Below, piece after piece: positions 53,175 through 61,271 of a stretch of DNA of 64,000 nt (the first letter of the stretch is position 1; the number at the start of each line of letters is the position of its first letter). Made by a program: the position numbers and the translations under genes. Under the pieces are notes generated by a model. That model was given only the letters and a program-made list of their open reading frames with translations, ran no database searches and had not been told where the DNA came from. This DNA is from JAAUUE01 sp943370025 (GTDB taxonomy: Bacteria; Cyanobacteriota; Cyanobacteriia; Cyanobacteriales; JAAUUE01). The DNA lies in the NCBI GenBank assembly GCA_943370025.1, contig CALRPI020000022.1, positions 1 through 64,000 on the forward strand, given 5' to 3'.

Positions 53175-54434
53175 ATGTCAGAAAATAAGACTTTTTGGAA
53201 CTCTGATGGAAGTCATCTGCCAGAGGTAGAACCCCATACAAAAGCTAAACATAGATTGGTTGAAGAATATATCCAGAATTGGATTGTGACGCTTTGCGGC
53301 AATAACATCGGTAAGCGTAAAAAAGTCATGATCATAGATGGCTTTTGTGGTGGCGGTATGTACCGTGATCCTGAAAATGGGGAAATGTGGGCTGGTTCTC
53401 CAATACGAATTATTCAAGCAGTCGAAAAGGGATTAGAACGAGTCAAGAGAGAGAAATCCAAGCCAGATTATAGCCTGCAAGCGAAATACATTTTTATTGA
53501 TTCCAATAAAGATCACTTAGAATCTCTTAAGGTTCACATGAGAGGTAACGGATTAGATAGCTATTTAAATGATCCTGAGAAGTGTGAATTAATTCATGGC
53601 AAATTTGATCAAAAATTAGACCTTATCCTGTTGGAAGCAAAAAAATCAAAATGTTCATCATTTTTCCTCTTAGATCCATTTGGTTATACTGATGTGTCCA
53701 TGCAAAATATGAGAGATATTATTGATCTCAAAAAATCAGAAATACTCTATACATTCATGATTGAATTTGTAACTCGATTTCTTAAGGAAAGAGATGGCAA
53801 GCTCAAGAAGGCTTTTGAAAAAGTTTTAGAGGCTGATAGTTACTACGAAATAGAGACTAAATTTAATAGCACGCCCGCTCAACAAGAATGGTTAAAAAAT
53901 CAAACTCTGAATCTATTTCGCAAAAGGACAAATGCTGATTTTGTGTACGGATTTTCTCTGCTACATAATCAATCGCTAGTTAAATATTATTTGATACATT
54001 TAGCAAGTAGGGTTGTAGCTCAAAGAGTCATGAAGTCAGCAATGTGGGTAGAAAATAATTTAGATTTTTTATGTAGACATCATGATCAGGTTTATGGAAT
54101 GGGACATAAAAGTATCTATTACTATGAAGACCAAAATTTTCCTCGTCTTTTTGATGTTAAACACACAAATACTCAATCTTGCATAGAGAAGTTAGATGAA
54201 GACCTAATGCCATTGATATATAGTGGAGAAGGGGTTCAATTTTCTGATCTTGAGCTTCAAACAATACAAAGAAATCCAGCCACTATTAGACATTATGCTG
54301 AATTTGTTAATCAACAAAGAGATGCTAAAGAACTTGAAGTTATAAGAGATGGAAAAATCACAACCTCTAAACAAGTTAAACCAACTGATATTATCTTGAG
54401 GGCTAAATACAAGCAGACCAAATTATTTATATGA
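53175..54434 (+). CDS. TcmP-like three-Cys-motif partner protein
   Basis: A 419-residue protein with the TcmP pattern: LPEVEPHTKAKHRLVEEYIQ near the start, IDGFCGGGMYRDPENGE at 54-70 (a SAM-binding-like glycine loop), GSPIRII, FFLLDPFGYTDV at about 163-174. The fold is methyltransferase-like, but the activity of the family is not established. TcmP genes occur sporadically, beside radical SAM or other three-cysteine proteins, often on mobile DNA. The C-terminal region (about 280-419) is less conserved. GC content is visibly lower than in neighbouring housekeeping genes, which suggests transfer. GGGGAAG precedes the ATG. Confidence 0.82.
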   Translation: MSENKTFWNSDGSHLPEVEPHTKAKHRLVEEYIQNWIVTLCGNNIGKRKKVMIIDGFCGGGMYRDPENGEMWAGSPIRIIQAVEKGLERVKREKSKPDYSLQAKYIFIDSNKDHLESLKVHMRGNGLDSYLNDPEKCELIHGKFDQKLDLILLEAKKSKCSSFFLLDPFGYTDVSMQNMRDIIDLKKSEILYTFMIEFVTRFLKERDGKLKKAFEKVLEADSYYEIETKFNSTPAQQEWLKNQTLNLFRKRTNADFVYGFSLLHNQSLVKYYLIHLASRVVAQRVMKSAMWVENNLDFLCRHHDQVYGMGHKSIYYYEDQNFPRLFDVKHTNTQSCIEKLDEDLMPLIYSGEGVQFSDLELQTIQRNPATIRHYAEFVNQQRDAKELEVIRDGKITTSKQVKPTDIILRAKYKQTKLFI

Positions 54435-54657
54435 ATTTTATTATGATTTGAATATCAAATAACATACTACGTTCTAACAAAAAAATCTTGAAATACTAGG
54501 ATTAATATCAATGTCGTATAGCGAATTTAAGACATCGCTCAAGTACAGAAAAAATTTGGCTTGACGGTGAAAACAAGTTGTAATAACTATAGTCTAACCC
54601 TAAGATAAAGCTTATTGGACTGTATTTATTTATGGGCTATTTTCTTGACCCCACAAC

Positions 54658-55602
54658 CTAAACAGCGTGTTGGCGATACCAGTCGATCGTATGCTTCAGC
54701 CCCTGCTTAAACTCCATCTCTGCCGTGAAGCCAAAAGCCTGTTTTGCCCGCTCCGTATCCAAGCAACGGCGGGGTTGACCATTGGGTTTATCCACCTGCC
54801 AGACTAGTTCTCCCTCATAGCCCATTAATTCACAGATCAGGGTGATTAAATCCTTGATGGAAATCTCATAGTTAGTTCCCAAATTAACGGGTTCAGATCC
54901 GTCATAAAGTTGGGTTGCCATGACAATGCCCCTCGCCGCATCGGTGGAGTAGAGAAACTCCCTTGTGGGGCTACCATCACCCCAAACCGGAATTTCTTTG
55001 TCACCCCGCAACTGTGCCTCATGGACTTTGCGGATCAACGCCGGGATCACATGGGAGCTACTGGGGTCAAAATTATCTTCAGGTCCGTAGAGATTCACAG
55101 GCAGCAGATAAATGCCATCAAAGCCGTACTGCTGGCGGTAGGATTGTAGTTGAACTAACAAAGCTTTTTTTGCCACGCCGTAGGGAGCGTTAGTTTCTTC
55201 TGGGTAGCCATTCCAGATGTCATCTTCCTTAAAAGGTACAGGTGTAAATTTGGGATAGGCGCAAATTGTCCCCACACAAACAAATTTTTCCACCCCGGCT
55301 AGGTGGGCGGTATGAATTAGCTGCACCCCCATCATGAGGTTGTCGTAGAAAAGCTCGGCTGGTTTAGCCTGATTTAAGCCAATCCCCCCCACATGGGCAG
55401 CTAAATGGATAATTACATTTTTTCCATCCACTGCCCGTTGGCAAGCTTCTAGGGTGGTGAGATCGTACTCTTTTGATCGCACCACTTTAATCTTGTCTCG
55501 ATCGGCTCCAGCGGTTAGCAACTGGGCAACTACCTGTCGCCCCAAGAAACCTGCTCCACCAGTCACCAAAATTTGCTTATTGCTTAAATCTAAACCAGCC
55601 AT
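54658..55602 (-). CDS. fcl: GDP-L-fucose synthase
   Basis: Epimerises and reduces GDP-4-keto-6-deoxymannose to GDP-L-fucose with NADPH. 314 residues, SDR fold: VTGGAGFLGRQVV near the N-terminus, catalytic YGVAKKA (Tyr-x3-Lys) and LYGPEDNFDP. It acts after Gmd, whose gene lies 247 bases upstream on the same strand. Product supplies fucosyl residues for the polysaccharide made by the neighbouring transferases. Confidence 0.95.
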   Translation of the reverse strand: MAGLDLSNKQILVTGGAGFLGRQVVAQLLTAGADRDKIKVVRSKEYDLTTLEACQRAVDGKNVIIHLAAHVGGIGLNQAKPAELFYDNLMMGVQLIHTAHLAGVEKFVCVGTICAYPKFTPVPFKEDDIWNGYPEETNAPYGVAKKALLVQLQSYRQQYGFDGIYLLPVNLYGPEDNFDPSSSHVIPALIRKVHEAQLRGDKEIPVWGDGSPTREFLYSTDAARGIVMATQLYDGSEPVNLGTNYEISIKDLITLICELMGYEGELVWQVDKPNGQPRRCLDTERAKQAFGFTAEMEFKQGLKHTIDWYRQHAV

Positions 55603-55604
55603 AA

Positions 55605-55850
55605 ATCAGTTACCAGTTATCAGTTATCAGTTATCAATTACTTGTGCTGAGCGAAGTCGAAGCATCAGTTACTTGTGCTGAGCGAAGTCGAAGCATCAGT
55701 TACTTGTACTGAGGAGTTCGACAGGCTCACTGTAAGACTTGTCGAAGCATCAGTTACCAATCATTTTATCAATTCAATTATCAATTCAGTTATCAGTAAA
55801 CAGTTATAAAATTTTGCCGATAACTGTTCACTGATAGCTGTTCACTGTCC
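55605..55850. repeat. Nested tandem repeats between fcl and gmd
   Basis: The block begins with heptamers of the CAGTTAT/CAGTTATCA kind. Next come two exact-length 31-base units (55635-55665 and 55666-55696), CAGTTACTTGTGCTGAGCG followed by AAGTCGAAGCAT. A third, longer variant (55697-55750) contains an extra CAGGCTCACTGTAAGACTTG. More degenerate heptamers follow to the gmd stop at 55850. It is a composite of the short tandem repeats seen at 4480-4507 and the GAGCGAAGTCGAAG motif. Confidence 0.8.
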
Positions 55851-56914
55851 TAGTCTACAGTTCCCATATCCTGACGGATAAACGCATTATCCTCTTGAGA
55901 ATTTCCAGCCGGGGGTAATCCCAGAGCTTTTAGGTCTGAATCTACCATCAAATGAACTAGCTGTTCAAAGGTGACGGAAGGTTCCCAACCCAGCTTGGCT
56001 TTTGCTTTGGAAGGATCTCCGATGAGCAAATCTACTTCTGCTGGACGGAGGTAGCGGGGGTCAAACTCGACATAATCTTCCCATTTGAGGCTGGCATACT
56101 CAAAGGCAATATCTAAAAACTTCTTGATCGAATAGGTTTCCCCTGTTGCCACCACGTAATCATCTGGCTCATCCTGCTGGAGCATTAACCACATAGCTTT
56201 GACGTAATCCTTGGCATAGCCCCAATCTCTTTGGGAATCAAGATTACCGAGGAAAAGTTTCTTCTGTTTGCCAGCCACAATCCGAGCGATCGCCCTAGTA
56301 ATCTTCCGAGTCACAAAGGTTTCACCCCGGCGAGGGCTTTCGTGGTTAAACAAAATTCCATTGCAGGCAAATAAGCCGTAGGACTCACGATAATTAACGG
56401 TTTGCCAATGAGCATAAACCTTAGCGCAAGAATAGGGGCTACGGGGATAAAAAGGGGTGGTTTCCTTTTGGGGAACTTCCATTACCTTGCCAAACATTTC
56501 CGAGGAGCCAGCTTGATAGAACCTGACTTCAATTCCCGTTCTTTGTTGGTAGTCTCGCACAGCTTCTAGGAGCCGGAGATTGCCCATAGCCACAGTGTCT
56601 ACTGTGTATTCGGGGGAGTCAAAACTAACCCGAACATGGGATTGCGCTCCTAGGTTATAAATCTCTACAGGCTTTACTTCCTCAAGAATTCGGCGCAGGG
56701 TCGTGCCATCAGTTAAATCTCCATAGTGGAGTCGTAACTTAGGGGCTTCGTTATGGGGGTCTTCGTAAATATGGTCAATCCGGTCAGTATTAAAAGTAGA
56801 AGTCCGGCGAATAATGCCATGAACTTCATAACCTTTTTCTAGCAACAGCTCTGCTAGATAAGAACCATCTTGACCTGTAATACCAGTAATTAGCGATCGC
56901 TTACGTTCCGTCAT
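55850..56914 (-). CDS. gmd: GDP-mannose 4,6-dehydratase
   Basis: Converts GDP-D-mannose to GDP-4-keto-6-deoxy-D-mannose with bound NADP. 354 residues; SDR fold with GITGQDGSYLAELLLEKGY at the N-terminus, AGSSEMFGKV with the catalytic Glu-type region, and YSCAKVYAHW (Tyr-x3-Lys). Length and motifs match the family. Together with fcl it makes GDP-L-fucose. AGGAAC lies 12 bases before the ATG. Confidence 0.96.
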   Translation of the reverse strand: MTERKRSLITGITGQDGSYLAELLLEKGYEVHGIIRRTSTFNTDRIDHIYEDPHNEAPKLRLHYGDLTDGTTLRRILEEVKPVEIYNLGAQSHVRVSFDSPEYTVDTVAMGNLRLLEAVRDYQQRTGIEVRFYQAGSSEMFGKVMEVPQKETTPFYPRSPYSCAKVYAHWQTVNYRESYGLFACNGILFNHESPRRGETFVTRKITRAIARIVAGKQKKLFLGNLDSQRDWGYAKDYVKAMWLMLQQDEPDDYVVATGETYSIKKFLDIAFEYASLKWEDYVEFDPRYLRPAEVDLLIGDPSKAKAKLGWEPSVTFEQLVHLMVDSDLKALGLPPAGNSQEDNAFIRQDMGTVD

Positions 56915-57078
56915 TGCTTATATTGTTCCTAGGAGAAACTAGGCAGCCTACCATATTGAGCAGCCTAGAGTTTGTTTTAGCACGCCATACACCCCCCAGT
57001 ACTAGCCGAGGGGGTATGATTATTTATCCCCAAGTTAGCTTAAAGTTTTCCAATCGTCACCTATTTCAGAATGTTTAC

Positions 57079-57807
57079 TTAGTAAGCACCATTATTCTTG
57101 GTAAATAAAACTACACCAACTGTTTTGACAATCAGGAGTAAGTCTAACCAAAAATTTTGACTATTGACATAGTAGACATCGATCTGGACACGGCGAGGAT
57201 AGGGAATATTATTACGCCCTGAAACTTGCCACAAGCCCGTAATACCGGGACGAATTGTCAGTACCTTATCAATATGTTGACCGTACTTGGGCAATTCTTC
57301 CGGAACCAAGGGGCGTGGACCAACCACACTCATATCTCCCATTAACACATTCCAGAATTGGGGAAACTCGTCGAGGCTGGTTACTCGCAAGAATCTACCA
57401 ATCCATGTAATCCGTGGATCATGACGCAGCTTAAAATTATCTTCAAACTCCGTTCGCAGTTGAGGGGAGGTGGCAATTAAGTCCTCCAAAACCTCATCTG
57501 CATTTTCTACCATTGTCCTGAATTTGATACAGCCGAAATGCTTGTGATCTTTACCAACTCGTTCTTGGATATAGAATACAGACCCAGGAGAACTTATAGC
57601 TATGAGCAACGCCAGTATTAGGTACACTGGCGAAAAGAACACTAGCACTGATAAAGAAAACAAAACATCAAACAGCCGTTTGACAGATTCTCCGTCTAGA
57701 CGTTGGCGAGTCAAAGCGGTTTTCTTGCCTCTGGTGAGGGGTTGAAATCCTAATTTGACAAATGCCCGAAGTATCCTGACGGAGGTAAGTTGGCTTTCGG
57801 CAGTCAT
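57079..57807 (-). CDS. Polyprenyl-phosphate sugar-1-phosphate transferase
   Basis: Starts a polysaccharide repeat unit by moving a sugar phosphate to undecaprenyl phosphate at the inner membrane. 242 residues: KRLFDVLFSLSVLVFFSPVY (single re-entrant membrane helix), ERVGKDHKHFGCIKFRTMVE, LPQFWNVLMGDMSVVGPRPL and PGITGLWQVSGRN, all typical of the WcaJ/WbaP/ExoY family. Short form without the N-terminal multi-helix region. AAGGAG stands just before the ATG. The donor sugar cannot be told. Confidence 0.93.
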   Translation of the reverse strand: MTAESQLTSVRILRAFVKLGFQPLTRGKKTALTRQRLDGESVKRLFDVLFSLSVLVFFSPVYLILALLIAISSPGSVFYIQERVGKDHKHFGCIKFRTMVENADEVLEDLIATSPQLRTEFEDNFKLRHDPRITWIGRFLRVTSLDEFPQFWNVLMGDMSVVGPRPLVPEELPKYGQHIDKVLTIRPGITGLWQVSGRNNIPYPRRVQIDVYYVNSQNFWLDLLLIVKTVGVVLFTKNNGAY

Positions 57808-57873
57808 CTTACTCCTTCACTTCACACCACACAGTCCCGATCATAAATCACTTGTGTCTCTTACTCATGGGAT

Positions 57874-59037
57874 TTATGACCAAAAAGCAAGATTTTTTTT
57901 TGAGCCCCCAGACTTGAAATCTAGATGACAGTCTTCTAAGAACGCTAGATAGCGACTTTCAAAGATTTTTGGAGCAAAATTGGCAGCGTGCGATCGCGCA
58001 AGTTCTGGTTGGAACTTTTTTCCCTCTGCTTCAAAAATTTTTACTGCTTCTATTAAACCTGTTTCGGTGGGACTGTCAAATAATAACCCAGTAGCTGCCT
58101 TGGGAGACTGGCGCAAGTCTTGGATAGTTTCCAACGCCCCACCTGCCCCATAGGCAATTACAGGAGTACCACAAGCTTGAGCCTCAACTAGAGCAATACC
58201 AAAGTCTTCCACAGCCGCATAAACAAATGCTTTTGCTCGACTCATGTATTTTTCTACCACAGCATCCGATTGATACCCCATGAGCCTAACATTAGGTTGA
58301 GCAATTTGTTGCAATTGTTTTAATTCTGGTCCGCTACCAATGATGATCAGATTGCGTCCTAATTTGTTAAAGGCTTTGACTATCAAGGATACTCGCTTAT
58401 AGCTAACCAATCGGGAAACTACTAAATAAAAGTCTTCTTTTTCGGATTGGAAAGGGAAGCGATCGATTTCTACAGGGGGATAAATAACTTTAGCAGGGCG
58501 ACGGTAACAGCGCCAGATTCTCCGGGCAGTATGGTGGGAATTGGCAATAAAATAATCAACTCGATTGGCACTAATCACATCCCACTGCCGGAGGTGGTGG
58601 AGTAGGTATCGGGTAAAAACACCGGGAATACCCCTTCCCAAACGGCTGCTGTGGAGATAATCGAAGGTCAAGTCCCAAATATAGCGCATGGGGGTGTGGC
58701 AGTAGCACAGGTGCATTTGCTGGGGGCTGGTGAGGATACCCTTGGCTACCGCGTGAGAAGAAGAAAGAATCGTGTCGTAATCTCGTAGATCTAGTTGCTC
58801 GATCGCTAAGGGCAAAAATGGCAGGTATTTCTGAACTCCATTCTTCGCACCGGGGAAGTTTTGCAGGAAAGTATGGCCAATAGAGCGACCATAGAGATAG
58901 CTGTGGGGATTACTAGACTCAAAGTCAATTAGGGCATAGACATCCGCCGGAATATGTTTGAGAATTTCTTTAACTACTAATTCTGAGCCACCAGTAGCTT
59001 TGGGGGTCAACCACTCGTGAACCAGGGCATATTTCAT
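57874..59037 (-). CDS. Glycosyltransferase, GT4 type
   Basis: A 387-residue GT-B enzyme. MKYALVHEWLTPKATGGSEL at the start (glycine loop) and VEDFGIALVEAQACGTPVIA near the C-terminus with the E-x7-E donor-binding motif are characteristic. It probably extends the glycan begun by the sugar transferase 66 bases downstream on the same strand, with which it likely forms a transcript. Donor and linkage are unknown. Confidence 0.93.
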   Translation of the reverse strand: MKYALVHEWLTPKATGGSELVVKEILKHIPADVYALIDFESSNPHSYLYGRSIGHTFLQNFPGAKNGVQKYLPFLPLAIEQLDLRDYDTILSSSHAVAKGILTSPQQMHLCYCHTPMRYIWDLTFDYLHSSRLGRGIPGVFTRYLLHHLRQWDVISANRVDYFIANSHHTARRIWRCYRRPAKVIYPPVEIDRFPFQSEKEDFYLVVSRLVSYKRVSLIVKAFNKLGRNLIIIGSGPELKQLQQIAQPNVRLMGYQSDAVVEKYMSRAKAFVYAAVEDFGIALVEAQACGTPVIAYGAGGALETIQDLRQSPKAATGLLFDSPTETGLIEAVKIFEAEGKKFQPELARSHAANFAPKIFESRYLAFLEDCHLDFKSGGSKKNLAFWS

Positions 59038-59392
59038 AATATTGGTGTGATTGTGATCTGTAGTGCAATTTTTCCTCAGGAAAGATGACTACAATTCTAT
59101 ATTGACTGATCTATATTGACTGAATAATGGCTAAACTAGACTAACTTGGTTTGGTATCTGGGGTTCCTAAGATCATTATTCACTACCGCACCTAGCGTTC
59201 AAATGAGGCACGCCACAAATATTGAAAGTCTTGTCAATGCTGGGTTTGAGAGTGGATGGCTATAGCCACCCACTCTCAAACTGCTGTAAATCTAATTGTT
59301 TCTGGCAAATGATTTTACTCGACTTCCGTGGGGGAAATCCTTGAGGAAAGCTGTCCATTAAATTAAGAAACTATTCTATTGCTATTTATCCC
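59038..59392. other. Divergent spacer between GT4 gene and DUF3685 gene
   Basis: No gene is seen. It holds the fullest copy of the TTTGAGAGTGG repeat at 59196-59290. The promoters of both flanking genes should be here, before and after the repeat, but no clear boxes were found. Confidence 0.55.
59196..59290. repeat. Dispersed TTTGAGAGTGG hairpin repeat, full copy
   Basis: A 95-base unit: CGTTCAAATGAGGCACGCCA, then TATTGAAAGTCTTGTCAATG, then a hairpin of TTTGAGAGTGGATGGC and its near complement around TATA, ending ACTGCTGTAAAT. Inverted counterpart at 15224-15320, partial copies at 150-228, 27343-27400 and 10445-10478. Confidence 0.82.
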
Positions 59393-61186
59393 ATGAGCGA
59401 TCGCCCGGTTAAATTAATCTTAGTTGATGAAGACTCTCTCTGGAGGTTGGGTTTACAGACTGCTTTGATCAGAGGAGATGGCTTACAAGATAATCTCCAA
59501 CGTAATCTCCAAAATAACCAACCAGATCAACTACAGATTATTGCTGAGGCGGCTCAGTTAGAAGAGATTCTGGTTTTAGAGCTAACGTCTATCCCCGATG
59601 TCTTGATTTTGGGGGTGACGGATAATTTCCTAGATCGGCTTTGGCAACCTTGTCAGCAAATACAGCAGAAATTTCCCCAGATCAACATCCTCTTGTTATC
59701 TATTTTCTTAACTCCAGAGGAGTTGTCCCAAGTCAGAGCTAGGGGAATTAAGGGTTATTGTTTGCGGACAGAGGCGATCGCGACGATTCTAACGGCAATC
59801 GATCAAGTTGCCCAAGGGAAATATTTCTGGAGTGATGTTTGCAGTACTGAATTAGTAGAACCAGCTCCAACAAAGACCAATCTCACCCCACCCCCTAATC
59901 CCACTTTCTTATACTCTCAAGCAATGACTGGAGTGAGCCAGATTGATCGGGAACTAGCAAAAATCAATAGCTATCTCCAGCAATCTCAAATATCGAATAT
60001 TAATTGGTTATTCTGGACAGGTAGAAGGCGTGAATTACACACAGCCCGTTGGTTGATCAATCAACTTCTGCCCATTGACACAACTGATTATTTCCGCAAT
60101 ATTCCTGTTAATGAAATAGCTTTAGACAAAGATAATAACAACAGCTATTTTTCCGATCCTTCTAGCAATCTCGTGTTGTCGGAAGCAATTGATCAAGCCG
60201 CTAGTCAATCGATAGTTACTAGCAGTATAGGAGTGAGGATTTATGAGCTTGTCCAATTGCAGTTAGGCAATGATTTAGTTAATCTGACCAGTAATACTTT
60301 AGAAGTTGATATATTATCTCCTACGAAGAAAAAAGATTTACTATCCTTAGTGCTGCAAGGGTTTATAACTCTTTGTGAAAATCTGTCATTATCTCAGGCA
60401 GATCAAGAATATATTACGATCAAGAAGAACGAGCTACTCCAAGATTTACTCGCAACAACTATCACTGATTTTTTCGGCAAGTATTCTAGTTTGAGAATTG
60501 GTGGAGAAGAACAAGAGATAGTGCCTATTTTATTATCAGACATGCCAATTATCCGTGAGGAGATTCTCGAGAAAATTCCTTTTGTGGAAGAATTATTATC
60601 ACAAATTCTATTTGGTACTAGTTTAACTATTGATGATGGTGTCTATTCGGCAACAAGTGGGGAGGCGATCGCTAGAGCTGAGTTGATTCTGGAAAACTTA
60701 ATTATTCAAGTTGCCAATGCCGTAATTCAACCTTTGCTGAATCGGTTTTCAGAAGTAGAAACCCTCAAACTAGCCTTTTATGATCAACAATTACTTTCGG
60801 CTAGAGACATCACCAAATTTCGCAACGATCTCTCATGGAAATATCGACTAGATAATTATTTTTATGAGCCGAAATTAATCTTTGAAAGTTGCCATCGACT
60901 TTATGTTTTTAGCGAACTAGGAATTAGAACCACTAATATTTATGCTCCCCGGACTCTGGAATTACAATCTTTAACCGGAGTTCGCTATTTTGTCACCCTC
61001 TGGTTGGAGTTTAAGGATGCGATCGCTCCCCGTCTAAAAACCATAACTAGCTTTATCGGGCAAGGCTTAGTCTATGTCCTGACTCAAATCATCGGGCGAG
61101 GCATCGGTTTAGTGGGCAAGGGAATTTTGCAAGGAATTGGCAATTCTCTTCAGGAAGCAAGGGTGGGCAGGGGTGTTAGAAAATAG
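59393..61186 (+). CDS. DUF3685 protein with pseudo-receiver N-terminus
   Basis: A 597-residue protein. Residues about 6-135 form a receiver-like domain (VKLILVDEDSLWRLGLQTAL), followed by DUF3685 to the end. The acidic pair is present (VDED), but the phospho-acceptor aspartate is replaced (PDVLILGVTDN has Gly where Asp is expected), so phosphorylation is unlikely. DUF3685 occurs in cyanobacteria and plastids; its function is not known. The C-terminus has possible amphipathic helices (IGQGLVYVLTQIIGRGIGLV) that could touch a membrane. Confidence 0.85.
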   Translation: MSDRPVKLILVDEDSLWRLGLQTALIRGDGLQDNLQRNLQNNQPDQLQIIAEAAQLEEILVLELTSIPDVLILGVTDNFLDRLWQPCQQIQQKFPQINILLLSIFLTPEELSQVRARGIKGYCLRTEAIATILTAIDQVAQGKYFWSDVCSTELVEPAPTKTNLTPPPNPTFLYSQAMTGVSQIDRELAKINSYLQQSQISNINWLFWTGRRRELHTARWLINQLLPIDTTDYFRNIPVNEIALDKDNNNSYFSDPSSNLVLSEAIDQAASQSIVTSSIGVRIYELVQLQLGNDLVNLTSNTLEVDILSPTKKKDLLSLVLQGFITLCENLSLSQADQEYITIKKNELLQDLLATTITDFFGKYSSLRIGGEEQEIVPILLSDMPIIREEILEKIPFVEELLSQILFGTSLTIDDGVYSATSGEAIARAELILENLIIQVANAVIQPLLNRFSEVETLKLAFYDQQLLSARDITKFRNDLSWKYRLDNYFYEPKLIFESCHRLYVFSELGIRTTNIYAPRTLELQSLTGVRYFVTLWLEFKDAIAPRLKTITSFIGQGLVYVLTQIIGRGIGLVGKGILQGIGNSLQEARVGRGVRK

Positions 61187-61271
61187 CTTTTAAGTTTTGT
61201 TCTGTATGAGATGATGAAGCTGTAACATTTCCCAATTGATAATCCTTCACCTCAGCCGTAAGCATAAACCC

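Noticed and set aside
55605..55850. CRISPR-like array between fcl and gmd
   Set aside because: Units abut without spacers and consist of simple heptamers and 31-base tandem copies.
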